64,000 nt of DNA, from NCBI GenBank assembly GCA_050012775.1, contig JBEKGN010000013.1, positions 1-64,000 of the forward strand. The letters run 5' to 3'. Under the pieces are notes generated by a model. The model searched no databases and was not told the origin of the DNA. It saw only the letters and a program-made list of their open reading frames with translations. This document shows positions 45,693-56,730 of this stretch, piece after piece. The first letter of the stretch is position 1, and each line of letters begins with the position of its first letter. The stretch is from Roseiarcus sp050012775 (lineage in GTDB: Bacteria > Pseudomonadota > Alphaproteobacteria > Rhizobiales > Beijerinckiaceae). The translations under genes were made by a program, and so were the position numbers.

Positions 45693-46469
45693 TCAGCGCT
45701 TCGGCGCCAAGAGCGCGAACTTCGCGCCTTGCGGATCGAGGGCTTGGAGAACCCAACCCCCGCCGGGAACCTGATGCGGGCCGTTGACGCCCCGACCGCC
45801 GGCGGACTTGACGCGCTCGGCGGCGGCGTCGATGGCGTCGACGTTGAAGTAATAGAGCCAGTACGGGGCCGGCGTCTCGGCCGTCTTGGTCATCATGCCG
45901 CCGCCCTGACCGCCTGCGATCTCGAACACCTGATAGGTTCCCATCGCCCCCATATCCATCGCCTGGGTCTTCTTCCAGCCGAACAGGCCGGAATAGAAGG
46001 CGAAGGCGCTGTCGAGGTCGCCGGCGCGCAACTCGCGCCAGCCGACATTGCCCGCAGCGTCCGAAGCCATCGGCGGGCGCGGGTCTTCGGCGGGCCGCCC
46101 TTTGAAGACGACGAACGCCGCGCCATGGGGATCGCCGACGACGGCGAAGCGGCCGACGGTCGGGATGTCCGCGGGGGCGCGGTAGATCTTGCCGCCGGCG
46201 GCGGCGATCTTCGCCGCATAGGCGTCGACGTCGGGCACGCCGACATAGCCGAGCCAGCCCGGCCGCGCGCCCATCTCGCGCGCCTCGTCGGGCAGCGCCA
46301 TCAGCCCCGCGACCACGTTCGGCCCGGTGGAAAACAGGGTGTAGGGAAAGCCGGCCATCCCAGCGTCCGCCGCGCTCCAGCCGACCACGCGAGCGTAGAA
46401 ATCCGCCGCGGCCTTCGCGTCGGCGGCCATGTATTCGTACCAGACGAAGCTTCCCAGAGGCGCAGGCAT
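45693..46469 (-). CDS. Two-domain VOC (glyoxalase-fold) protein
   Basis: 258 residues made of two VOC modules: residues ~5-125 (SFVWYEYMAADAKAAADFYA to HGAAFVVFKG) and ~140-255 (WRELRAGDLDSAFAFYSGLF to PQGAKFALLA). This is the 27 kDa-antigen/hydroxylase-like branch rather than true glyoxalase I. Metal ligand positions differ between modules, and function is unassigned. A GGGAGA site precedes the ATG at 46469. It is divergent from the MNT gene. Confidence 0.85.
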   Translation of the reverse strand: MPAPLGSFVWYEYMAADAKAAADFYARVVGWSAADAGMAGFPYTLFSTGPNVVAGLMALPDEAREMGARPGWLGYVGVPDVDAYAAKIAAAGGKIYRAPADIPTVGRFAVVGDPHGAAFVVFKGRPAEDPRPPMASDAAGNVGWRELRAGDLDSAFAFYSGLFGWKKTQAMDMGAMGTYQVFEIAGGQGGGMMTKTAETPAPYWLYYFNVDAIDAAAERVKSAGGRGVNGPHQVPGGGWVLQALDPQGAKFALLAPKR

Positions 46470-46659
46470 GGGGGTTTCTCCCTTTGGAAGTCGCGATAAG
46501 CGGGCGCCGCGCCGGCGACGACGCTGATAATGTGAATGTCTATCATGTTTTGCGTGTGACGGGCCGGATGGCTCCGGGCGCGGCCTCGGCGGCGCCGGGT
46601 CGGTCTTCGCAAAATGCAAGGGCATGGAAGCTGGCGGGCAGGTTTGCTATGTTGCCGGC

Positions 46660-46953
46660 ATGAAACGCGATGACGCCATGAGCCTGCTGCGGGCGCACGA
46701 AGCCGATTTGAAGCGACTCGGCGTCGAGCATCTGTACTTGTTCGGATCGACCGCGCGCGGCGAGGCGAGGGACGATTCCGACGTCGACCTGTTTTTCGAT
46801 CATGAAAAAGGCAAGCTCGGCCTGTTCGAACTGATGGACCTGAAGGAGCGCGCCGCCGACATACTCGGCCGCCCGGCCGACATCATGACGCGGGGCAGCC
46901 TGCATCCGCGTCTAAGGAAGCGGATCGAAGAGTCGGCCGTGCACGTGTTTTAG
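46660..46953 (+). CDS. Minimal nucleotidyltransferase (MNT) protein, orphan
   Basis: 97 residues with a complete pol-beta-type nucleotidyltransferase signature GSTARGEARDDSDVDLFF. This family is usually the antitoxin of MNT-HEPN modules, where it AMPylates the HEPN RNase. Here no HEPN gene follows: the next sequence is a palindrome and then a minus-strand gene. The ATG at 46660 is preferred over one 12 codons upstream because the family begins just before MSLLRAHEADLKRLGV. It may be a solitary remnant, or its partner may be elsewhere. Confidence 0.85.
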   Translation: MKRDDAMSLLRAHEADLKRLGVEHLYLFGSTARGEARDDSDVDLFFDHEKGKLGLFELMDLKERAADILGRPADIMTRGSLHPRLRKRIEESAVHVF

Positions 46954-46987
46954 CGTTTCGACGTCGTCGGATATTGACGGGCACTTC

Positions 46988-47072
46988 GTCATTGCGAGCA
47001 AAGCGAAGCAATCCAGACTTGGGGATTGCGGCGGCGGCTTAGTCTGGATCGCTTCGCTTTGCTCGCGATGAC
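46988..47072. repeat. Long intergenic palindrome (REP-like)
   Basis: The arms 46988-47019 and 47041-47072 are inverted copies of one ~32-base sequence with two mismatches, centred on gtcattgcgagcaaagcg. They are separated by a 21-base G-rich spacer. The unit resembles the attgcgag-agcgaagcaatcc palindrome scattered between genes in many proteobacteria. Transcribed, it would form a strong hairpin separating the MNT gene from the convergent GIY-YIG gene. Confidence 0.85.
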
Positions 47073-47090
47073 GACGCGGGGAGCGCCGCT

Positions 47091-47804
47091 TCATTGAAAT
47101 TTTCGCTTCTTGAACGCCGAGATGTCCGCCGACGCCAGTTTGAACCATTCGCCGTTCGCTCGTTTGTCTTCGAAGCGCCGATGCCAATAGGCTTCAATGC
47201 CAGCGGGATCGTCGGTCCTGATTGCGTGAACGAGCGTCGCCTTATCGGGAAGGGCGACGCGAATTTGTTTAACTCGCCGTTCCAAGTCGTCGCTTCGGCC
47301 AACTTTGTAGAAATCGCCCGATCGGATTAGATAAACAAAGCCCTCTGGTACCCATGCTGGCCTCGCAAGGGGAGTACGATTGGTCATTTGCCCTTCTGGC
47401 AGCATGGCGGCGATATCAGCGAATGCGGCATCTTCCGTCGTGCGTTTCGCGATTGCGGCGATAAGGTTTGAACGCGCTCCAAAATGTCGTTTGACGGCTT
47501 GCGCGGTGGGAACGGAAGGGGCGGACTTCCGATAGATTTCGATTTCATCGTAAGTCGGCAGCCGCCCAAAGTGACGACAAGCAGCGATGACGCCGGCGAG
47601 CACCTCGTCAGAGTCGAGGCGTTCGGTCCAATCGTTCGGCCGATATCCGGCTTCGATTAGAGCGTCGCCCCAGCGCGCCCAGAGCTTCCCGCGCCACTGA
47701 TGCTCGGCGATGCCGGTTTCTCGCGCGAACAGCTTTTGTCCGGGCGGCCGCCCGTCGTTCGACGCGGCGAGCCTGCGAATCTCGCTAAGAACCAAATCGC
47801 CCAT
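47091..47804 (-). CDS. GIY-YIG (T5orf172/MUG113-type) domain protein
   Basis: 237 residues. The C-terminus from ~155 is a GIY-YIG-fold nuclease-like domain of the T5orf172 type (FVYLIRSGDFYKVGRS, then EAYWHRRFEDKRANGEWF). The N-terminal ~120 residues hold two related helical units, each with a G(R)xP turn (NDGRPPGQKLFARETG and HFGRLPTYDEIEIYRK), resembling homing-endonuclease-associated DNA-binding repeats. That suggests a DNA-binding nuclease, but catalysis is unproven. It lies 67 bases downstream of uvrA on the same strand. A+T content is higher than in its neighbours, compatible with transfer. Confidence 0.78.
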   Translation of the reverse strand: MGDLVLSEIRRLAASNDGRPPGQKLFARETGIAEHQWRGKLWARWGDALIEAGYRPNDWTERLDSDEVLAGVIAACRHFGRLPTYDEIEIYRKSAPSVPTAQAVKRHFGARSNLIAAIAKRTTEDAAFADIAAMLPEGQMTNRTPLARPAWVPEGFVYLIRSGDFYKVGRSDDLERRVKQIRVALPDKATLVHAIRTDDPAGIEAYWHRRFEDKRANGEWFKLASADISAFKKRKFQ

Positions 47805-47871
47805 TCGAAATCGATACTCGAACGGCTGAGAAAAGCCAAAACCCCAAATGGGAGGCGTGTATGCTCCCCAT

Positions 47872-50811
<2,940 letters not shown>

Positions 50812-50874
50812 GACGGCCTTTGCTGCAGAGACGCGAATCGCTTGGGGGCTTGCGCCGGGCCTGGGCGAATGCTA

Positions 50875-50889
50875 GAACAAACTAAGAAC
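50875..50889. promoter_or_regulatory. SOS box (LexA site) shared by uvrA and ssb
   Basis: The sequence reads GAAC-aaactaa-GAAC, which on the other strand is GTTC-N7-GTTC, the direct-repeat LexA operator of alphaproteobacteria. It lies 64 bases upstream of uvrA and ~200 upstream of ssb, in the divergent promoter region. Confidence 0.8.
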
Positions 50890-51034
50890 GTTGGGAAGCG
50901 CCCCAAGGGGGCGTTCATGGGGAATGTAGTGCGGAAATCGCGCTCGCCAAATGACGGGCGCGCGCGCGGGCTGTGGACAAGTGGCGCAAGGCGCCAGCGC
51001 CGCCGGCGCGCGACGGGTACGGTGGCCCGGGTTT

Positions 51035-51063
51035 GCCCTTCTCCCGCAAGCGCGAGAGGGGGC
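51035..51063. repeat. Short G+C palindrome before ssb
   Basis: gcccttctcccgcaagcgc and gagagggggc fold into a hairpin with loop gcaa. A related palindrome of the cttccccc-gcaa-gggggaag form lies at 58060-58082. Both resemble the extragenic palindromes common in this order. It sits 24 bases before the ssb start and could influence ssb translation. Confidence 0.5.
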
Positions 51064-51087
51064 AATGAGCGTTAGAAGGAGAGCATC

Positions 51088-51582
51088 ATGGCGGGTAGCG
51101 TCAACAAAGTCATTCTGATCGGGAATCTCGGCAAGGACCCGAAGGTGAGCCGCTTGAATTCCGGCGATCAGGTGGTGAGCTTCAGCCTCGCGACGTCGGA
51201 GACCTGGCGCGACAAGGCGACCGGCGAGCGCAAGGAAAAGACCGAGTGGCACAACGTCGTGGTCTTCAATGAGAACATCGGCAAGATCGTCGAGCAATAT
51301 TGCAAGAAGGGCACGAAGGTTTACGTCGAGGGCCAGTTGCAGACGCGCAAATGGACCGATCAGTCGGGCGTCGAAAAATACACCACCGAAGTCGTGCTGC
51401 AGCGCTTTCGCGGCGAATTGACCCTGCTCGACTCGCGCGGCGGCGGCGAGGGCCGCGACAGCGTTTCCGGCGGCGAAGAACGCGGCGCGAGCTTCGGTCG
51501 CTCGTCGCCGGTCGACAAGCGCCCGGCGCTGGCGAGCGGCGGCGGCGCGGGCGCCGACCTCGACGACGACATTCCGTTCTGA
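51088..51582 (+). CDS. ssb: Single-stranded DNA-binding protein
   Basis: OB-fold protein of 164 residues coating single-stranded DNA in replication and repair. The N-terminal fold is MAGSVNKVILIGNLGKDPKV with WHNVVVF and KVYVEGQLQTRKW. A Gly/Ser-rich linker follows, and the C-terminal tip DDDIPF that recruits partner proteins is intact. GAAGGAG lies upstream of the ATG. It is likely SOS-inducible with uvrA. Confidence 0.97.
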   Translation: MAGSVNKVILIGNLGKDPKVSRLNSGDQVVSFSLATSETWRDKATGERKEKTEWHNVVVFNENIGKIVEQYCKKGTKVYVEGQLQTRKWTDQSGVEKYTTEVVLQRFRGELTLLDSRGGGEGRDSVSGGEERGASFGRSSPVDKRPALASGGGAGADLDDDIPF

Positions 51583-51589
51583 GCCATAA

Positions 51590-52597
51590 GTGTCGCTTGC
51601 GCGTGAGCGACGGGACGAGAACAGCTTTGTGCGCACATTTGGGGACCGGGAGTTTCCCCGTCCGTCGGTCCCGGCGCCGTTCGCCGATTTGACCGGGAAA
51701 TTTGGCCCGGTCCTCGACGCCCGCGCCGAATTTGCATTGACGCCGTTGCAGGCCTCCGGCCCGGCGCGGCCTCCCTTGATCGCGATGGCGGTCTCGCTGG
51801 CCGCGCATGGCGCGCTGTTCGCCGCGTTGGCGTTGTTCGCCTCGTCGTCCGCGCCGCTGGACGGCGCCGTGGAAATCCCCGTCGAAATCGTCGTCGAGGC
51901 GCCTCCGGAAACGCCGGCGGTCGCCGAACCGCCCGCGCCTGTCGAGCCGCCGCCAGCGGCGGTCGCGCCATCGCCGCCGCCCACGCCCGCTGAGGCGACG
52001 CCGCCGCCGCCCGTTGAGCCGCAGCCTCCGCCGCCCGTCGAGACGCCGCCGCCCGCGCCCGCTGAGGCGACGCCCCTGCCGGCCATTGAGCCGCCTCCGC
52101 CGTCGCCTGTCGAGACGCTTCCGCCGCCGCCTGCGCAGACGCCTCCTCCGCCGAAGCCCGAGCTCCCGCCGGCGCCGAAGGAGCCGCCGCCGGCGCCCAA
52201 GGCGGCGCCGCGGCCTCAGCCGAAGCCGCAGCCCAAACCGGCGCCCGCGCGGCCGGCCGCGACCGAACCCGCCGCCGCGCCCAAATCCGCGGCGCCGAGC
52301 CCGGCGGCGCCCAAGGCGGACCTCGGCGCCTATCGCGCGTCGCTTTACGCGCGAATCTACAGCGCCGTCCGCTATCCCGAATCGGCGCGCGAGCGCGGCG
52401 CCGTCGGCGTGGCGGTCGTGAGTTTTTCCTTCGACGCGACGGGGCAGGTGACGTCCGCCGCCCTCGCGCAATCGAGCGGCGACGCCGCGCTCGACGCCGA
52501 CGCGGTGGCGAGCGTTCGGCGCGCGAGTCCGCTGCCGCCGCCGCCCGAAGGGGCGCCGCGCGCCTATGCGGTCCCGATCCGCTATCGCCTGCGCTAA
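51590..52597 (+). CDS. Proline-rich TonB-like energy transducer
   Basis: 335 residues from a GTG start. One transmembrane helix (MAVSLAAHGALFAALALFA, residues 66-84) is followed by a Pro-rich spacer to ~240 made of PPP, PAEATPP and KPEL units. It ends in a TonB C-terminal domain (YARIYSAVRYPESARERGAV, then VSFSFDATGQVTSAAL). It spans the periplasm to drive TonB-dependent receptors, normally with ExbB/ExbD, which are absent here. The GTG lies only eight bases after the ssb stop with no clear ribosome site. An ATG at 51785, just before the helix, is a strong alternative start and would give the usual short cytoplasmic end. Confidence 0.82.
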   Translation: MSLARERRDENSFVRTFGDREFPRPSVPAPFADLTGKFGPVLDARAEFALTPLQASGPARPPLIAMAVSLAAHGALFAALALFASSSAPLDGAVEIPVEIVVEAPPETPAVAEPPAPVEPPPAAVAPSPPPTPAEATPPPPVEPQPPPPVETPPPAPAEATPLPAIEPPPPSPVETLPPPPAQTPPPPKPELPPAPKEPPPAPKAAPRPQPKPQPKPAPARPAATEPAAAPKSAAPSPAAPKADLGAYRASLYARIYSAVRYPESARERGAVGVAVVSFSFDATGQVTSAALAQSSGDAALDADAVASVRRASPLPPPPEGAPRAYAVPIRYRLR

Positions 52598-52747
52598 AGC
52601 CGCAAGCAGCGCGGCGGCGAGGCGCGCGCCTTTTGTCGCCATTGCCGGCGCGAGCGAAGCCATCCATATTGGCCCCGCGGCGCTCCGTCCGAATTCAAAC
52701 CGGAAATCGTTCGCCGGGGGAACGAAGCGGGAGGGAGGGGCGAAGCG

Positions 52748-53341
52748 ATGCGGGCGATTGCGGATGGCCTCCTGCGCGAGCCGGCCCACGTCTGCGCGGC
52801 CGTCTGCGCGGTGCTGCGCGACGAAACGCGCGCGGCAAACGATCTCTTCGTTCGCGTCGCCGAACGCGCGAAGAGCGCCGGCCTGCGCCTCGCCGGCGCA
52901 TTGCAGCAGGACGAGCCGCGTCCGGGGCGACGCCGCTGCGACATGTTTCTGCGCGATCTCGCGAGCGGGCGGCTGATCCGCATTTCCGAGGATCGCGGCG
53001 ATCTCGCGCAAGGCTGCCGTCTCGATCCGGGCGCGCTGACCGAAGCGGCGGAACTGATCGAGCGCGCGATCCGCAGCGCCTCGCCCGATCTCGTCATTCT
53101 CAACAAATTCGCCAAGGCCGAGGCGGAGGAGGGCGGCGGCGTGCGCGACGCGATCGCCGCGGCGCTGGAAGCCGACATCCCCGTTCTCATCGGCGTCGCC
53201 GCGGCCTACGCTCCCGCGCTCAGAGACTTCGCCGGCGATCTCTGCGCGATCGTCGCGGACGAAGCGGCGGTGCGGCGGTGGCTCGGGGCGCGCTTTGGCG
53301 AATGGGAATGGCTTGCCGAGGGCGAGGCGGTGGCGCGCTGA
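52748..53341 (+). CDS. DUF2478 family protein (molybdate-transport-associated)
   Basis: 197 residues, soluble. It has the DUF2478 signatures RRRCDMFLRDLASG and SPDLVILNKFAKAEAEEGGG followed by ARFGEWEW. These proteins are usually encoded with molybdate uptake genes (modABC) and are predicted nucleotide-binding. Here no mod gene is within the window. A strong purine-rich ribosome site (GGGAGGGAGGGGCGAAGCG) precedes the ATG. It lies 150 bases after the TonB-like gene. Exact role unknown. Confidence 0.82.
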   Translation: MRAIADGLLREPAHVCAAVCAVLRDETRAANDLFVRVAERAKSAGLRLAGALQQDEPRPGRRRCDMFLRDLASGRLIRISEDRGDLAQGCRLDPGALTEAAELIERAIRSASPDLVILNKFAKAEAEEGGGVRDAIAAALEADIPVLIGVAAAYAPALRDFAGDLCAIVADEAAVRRWLGARFGEWEWLAEGEAVAR

Positions 53342-53431
53342 CGCAAGCGTCGAGGCCGACCGCGCCGTGCTAAATTACAGCGACGATTCGCGCCCGGCGG
53401 AATGCGGCGCGGCTCTCACGGAGACCTAGGA

Positions 53432-54187
53432 ATGACGTCGCTCGCAACCGCCGTCACGGTCGCCGCGCTGATGTTCGTCAGCGGCGGGATCGGGCTGTCG
53501 CTGCAAAAGCGATTGGCCGAGCACCATACGTCGGACCGGTCGAGCGACATGATCGGGGGCGTCGTCGGGCTCATCACGCTGCTGCTCGCGCTGGTTCTCG
53601 GGCTCCTCATCTGGACCGCCTATGGCGTCTTCAATACGCAGCAGAGCGAGCTGCAAACGCTCTGCGCGAAGGCGCTGGAGTTCGATCTGGAAATGCGGCA
53701 ATATGGCCCCGAGGCGAAGCACGGGCGCGAATTGCTCAGGACCGACCTCGTCTGGGCGCACGAGCAATTCTGGGGCGACGAAGAGGCGGCGAACCTGGCT
53801 TACGCGGCGTCCTACGCCAACATGGACACGATGAGTTCGTTCCTCGGCGCTCTCCAGCCGACGACGGAGGCGCAGAAGCAATTGCTCGGCGACGCCCGGC
53901 GCAATTACGGGTTCATCGGCGAATATCGATTGCTGATGTCGCTGCAATTGACCCATCCCATATCCTGGCCGCTCATCGTCGCGGTGACGGCTTGGTCGTG
54001 TCTATTGTTCTGCGGGCTGGGCATGCTCTCGCGCGTCAACGCGACGACGCTGACCGCGCTCGCGCTGGGCGCGTGCGCCGTGGCCAGCGCGATCTTCCTG
54101 ATTCTCGAATTCAGTCAGCCCTATACGAGTTCGATCCGCATTTCGCCGGCAGGGCTCGAACAAGTGATCGTCGACCTGGACAAATAG
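53432..54187 (+). CDS. DUF4239 (bestrophin-like) membrane protein, copy 1
   Basis: 251 residues, four hydrophobic segments: ~5-24, ~45-66 (GLITLLLALVLGLLIWTAYG), and two near 180-225. A helical periplasmic or cytoplasmic domain lies between them. The family block HHTSDRSSDMIGGVVG is followed by NTQQSELQTLCAKALEFD and the C-terminal FSQPYTSSIRISP. DUF4239 proteins are remotely bestrophin-like, and channel function is not established here. The start at 53432 is ten codons inside the open frame, at the first ATG before the helix. A paralogue lies at 62595-63356. Confidence 0.85.
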   Translation: MTSLATAVTVAALMFVSGGIGLSLQKRLAEHHTSDRSSDMIGGVVGLITLLLALVLGLLIWTAYGVFNTQQSELQTLCAKALEFDLEMRQYGPEAKHGRELLRTDLVWAHEQFWGDEEAANLAYAASYANMDTMSSFLGALQPTTEAQKQLLGDARRNYGFIGEYRLLMSLQLTHPISWPLIVAVTAWSCLLFCGLGMLSRVNATTLTALALGACAVASAIFLILEFSQPYTSSIRISPAGLEQVIVDLDK

Positions 54188-54231
54188 CCTTCCCCGCCGC
54201 GCCTGCGCGGGGACAATCGAGGAGACGCGCC

Positions 54232-54543
54232 ATGGCGAATTACCAGATACTCAGCGAGTCCGAAATTCATTCGGCGCTGCAAAGGCTGAGGGATTGGTCG
54301 GTCAAGGGGCAAAATATCGAAGCTGTCTTCGAGTTCCAGACCTTTCGCGACGCGATCGCGTTCATCGTGCAGGTCGCGATCGAGGCCGAAGTGATGAACC
54401 ATCATCCGGAATTCCATAATTCGTACAATCGCGTGTCGTTTTCGTTCTGCACCCATGACGCGGGCTTCAAGATCACCGACCTCGACATCGAAATCGCGTC
54501 ACGGATCAGCGCCGCCGCGCATCGCTTCCAGAGCATGGGATGA
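54232..54543 (+). CDS. phhB: Pterin-4a-carbinolamine dehydratase
   Basis: 103 residues, recycling the pterin cofactor of phenylalanine hydroxylase. The active-site signature is EAEVMNHHPEFHNSYNRV (His57, His58) with the third His in CTHDAG (His75) and Asp in ITDLD. GAGGAGA lies upstream of the ATG. No phhA is present in the window. Confidence 0.95.
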   Translation: MANYQILSESEIHSALQRLRDWSVKGQNIEAVFEFQTFRDAIAFIVQVAIEAEVMNHHPEFHNSYNRVSFSFCTHDAGFKITDLDIEIASRISAAAHRFQSMG

Positions 54544-54570
54544 CGCGCCGCCGGGGCGAAGGGGGCGATC

Positions 54571-55380
54571 GTGGTTTCGACCGAGGAGGCCGCTCCCGTG
54601 CCTGATTCCCATCCCCCATCCGATTGCGAATTCGCGCGGAAGGTCGTCGTCGTCACCGGAGGAAGCGCCGGCATCGGCCGCGCCGTCGCTCAGCGCTTCG
54701 CGAAGCGCGGCGCGCATGTCGTCATCGCCGGCAGAAACATCGACGCGGCCAATCGGGCGGCGGACGAAATCGCGCGCGAGACGAAGGTCGGCGCCCTGGC
54801 GGTGCAAGTCGACGTCAGCGTTCCCGAACAGTGCGAAAAGCTCGTCGCCGAGGCCGTGGCGCATTTCGGCGCGCTCGACGTCCTCGTGAACAACGCGGCC
54901 CATTTCGCGGTGGTCGCGCTGCTCGACGCGCACGCCGAGGAAGCCGCGCGGTTTCTCGACACGAACATCCGCGGCCCGTTGCTCTGCGCCCGCGCGCTGG
55001 CGCGTTGGGCCGTTGGGGCCAGCCGAACCGCCGCCATCGTCAATATCAGCAGCATCGCGGGAGCGCGGCCGGCGCCGGGCTGCGGGCTCTATTCGGCCTC
55101 CAAGGCGGCGCTCGACAGCCTGACGCGGTCGATGGCGCTGGAATGGACCCCTAGGGGAATTCGCGTCAACGCCGTCGCGCCCGGCCACGTGAACACCGAA
55201 GGCGTGATGGCGGATTTCGCCGCGGGCCGGCTCGACTACGCCGCCATGATCGGGCGCATCCCGGCGGGCCGGATCGCCGACGTTCAGGACGTCGCCGAGG
55301 CCGTGATCTTCCTCGCCAGCGAAAGGTCGCGCCACATCGTCGGACAGACGCTGACCGTCGACGGCGGGGAAGGGTTCTAA
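54571..55380 (+). CDS. Short-chain dehydrogenase/reductase
   Basis: Classical SDR of 269 residues. NAD(P)-binding TGGSAGIG is at 29-36, NNAA at 107-110, the catalytic Ser in NISSIAG, and Tyr174/Lys178 in YSASK. The C-terminal VDGGEGF is typical. The first codon is GTG at 54571. The first ~20 residues are a poorly conserved extension, so an internal start is possible. The substrate is not predictable. It follows phhB by 27 bases and converges on the amidohydrolase gene. Confidence 0.9.
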   Translation: MVSTEEAAPVPDSHPPSDCEFARKVVVVTGGSAGIGRAVAQRFAKRGAHVVIAGRNIDAANRAADEIARETKVGALAVQVDVSVPEQCEKLVAEAVAHFGALDVLVNNAAHFAVVALLDAHAEEAARFLDTNIRGPLLCARALARWAVGASRTAAIVNISSIAGARPAPGCGLYSASKAALDSLTRSMALEWTPRGIRVNAVAPGHVNTEGVMADFAAGRLDYAAMIGRIPAGRIADVQDVAEAVIFLASERSRHIVGQTLTVDGGEGF

Positions 55381-55383
55381 GGG

Positions 55384-55398
55384 GGAAAACCGGCGTCC
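55384..55398. repeat. Second copy of the 15-base palindrome core
   Basis: ggaaaaccggcgtcc is the exact inverse of 44847-44861. It fills the 18-base space between two convergent stop codons (SDR and amidohydrolase). It is half of the longer palindrome found after ndk. Confidence 0.8.
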
Positions 55399-56730
55399 TC
55401 AGGCGAACGCCAGCGCGGCCCGCTTGTGCTCGGCGACGAGCGCGGCGAGATCGACGCCGACGGGCGCGCCGTCGAGGACGCGCCAACGCCCGGCGATCAT
55501 CACGCGGTCGGCGCGGTGCGCGCCGCACAACACCAGCGCGGCGATCGGATCGTGGGCGCCGCTGAAGCGCGGCTCGTCGAGCGTGAACATCGCCAGGTCC
55601 GCCTCCAGGCCGACGGCGATGCGGCCGATGTCGTCGCGCCCCAGGCAGCGCGCCGAACCCTCGGTCGCCCAGCGCAACGCGTCGAGGTGGGTGACGCCGG
55701 AGGCGCCGTAGCGCAGCCGCCCGAGCATCAGGGAATGGCGCACCGCCTCCATCATGTTGGAGGAATCGTTCGAGGCGGAGCCGTCGACGCCGAGCCCCAC
55801 CGGCGCGCCGGCGGCCTCGAGATCCTTCGTCGGGCAGATGCCCATCGCCAGCAGCATGTCGGAAGCCGCGCAATGGCAGATTCCGACGCCCGCGCGCCCC
55901 AGCCTGCCGATTTCGTCGGGGTTGAAGTGGATGCCGTGCGCCACCCAGGCGCGCTGGGTCAGCCAACCCGCCTCCTCCAGCAGGTCGACCGAGCGCATGC
56001 CGAAAGTCGCCTGGGCATAGACGTCCTCGTCCGGGGATTGGCAGAGATGGGTGTGCAGCCGGCAATCGTGGCGCTCGGCGAGCCGAGCCGATTCGACGAG
56101 GACCCGCCGGGGCACGGCCAGCGGCGAACACGGCGCCAGCGCGATGCGGATTTGCGCGCCGGGGCTGGGGTCATGGAACAGCTTGAGCACGCGCTCGCAA
56201 TCCTCCAAGATTGTGTCCGCGTCCTGCACGATCGAGTCGGGTTGCAGCCCGCCGTCCTTTTCCGAAAGGCCCATCGAGCCGCGCGTCACCGTCATGCGCG
56301 GGCCGAGCTTCAGCGCTTCCTCGACCTCGATGTCGATCGCGTTCTCCAGCCCCGCCGGGAACAGATTGTGATGGTCGGCCGCCGTCGTGCAGCCCGATAG
56401 CATCAGCTCGATCAAGGCCATGCGCACGGCGATGCGCAAGTGCTCCGGCTTCGTGCGCGCCCAGACGCGTTCGAGCGCGACGAGCCAGGGGAGGAGGTCC
56501 TTGCCGAACCCGGCGGGGTGCGCGCGCGTCAGCGTCTGATAGAAATGATGATGGGCGTTGACGAGGCCGGGCAGGACGACGTGGCGCGAAGCCTCGAAGG
56601 TCGCCTCGACGGGCGCCGACGGCGTGCCGCCGCGACCGACGAGCTCGACGATGTGCGTCCCCTCGACGACGATTCCGCGCTCGGCGCCCTCGGCGAGAAT
56701 CGCGAGCGGGTCCTTGATCCACAGACGCAT
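55399..56730 (-). CDS. Amidohydrolase, 8-oxoguanine deaminase-like
   Basis: 443-residue metal-dependent deaminase of the AtzB/8-oxoguanine deaminase branch. Metal ligands are HxH in LVNAHHHFYQTLTRA (His60/62), HTHLCQ, VAHGIHF and the Asp in GLGVDGSASND. The HHFYQTLTRA block and length are those of 8-oxoguanine deaminases, which convert 8-oxoguanine to urate. A related aminohydrolase on another heterocycle is possible. It is divergent from the NMT1/THI5-type binding-protein gene, so import and deamination of one heterocycle is a reasonable inference. Confidence 0.85.
   Translation of the reverse strand: MRLWIKDPLAILAEGAERGIVVEGTHIVELVGRGGTPSAPVEATFEASRHVVLPGLVNAHHHFYQTLTRAHPAGFGKDLLPWLVALERVWARTKPEHLRIAVRMALIELMLSGCTTAADHHNLFPAGLENAIDIEVEEALKLGPRMTVTRGSMGLSEKDGGLQPDSIVQDADTILEDCERVLKLFHDPSPGAQIRIALAPCSPLAVPRRVLVESARLAERHDCRLHTHLCQSPDEDVYAQATFGMRSVDLLEEAGWLTQRAWVAHGIHFNPDEIGRLGRAGVGICHCAASDMLLAMGICPTKDLEAAGAPVGLGVDGSASNDSSNMMEAVRHSLMLGRLRYGASGVTHLDALRWATEGSARCLGRDDIGRIAVGLEADLAMFTLDEPRFSGAHDPIAALVLCGAHRADRVMIAGRWRVLDGAPVGVDLAALVAEHKRAALAFA

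Noticed and set aside
46988..47072. Possible CRISPR repeat-spacer unit
   Set aside because: There are only two arms and they are inverted, not direct, so it is a palindrome.
50872..52200. A Gly/Ala/Ser-rich minus-strand protein that looks like a PE-PGRS or collagen-like repeat protein
   Set aside because: The repeats are the reverse complement of the Pro-rich codons of the TonB-like gene. No ribosome site or domain supports it.
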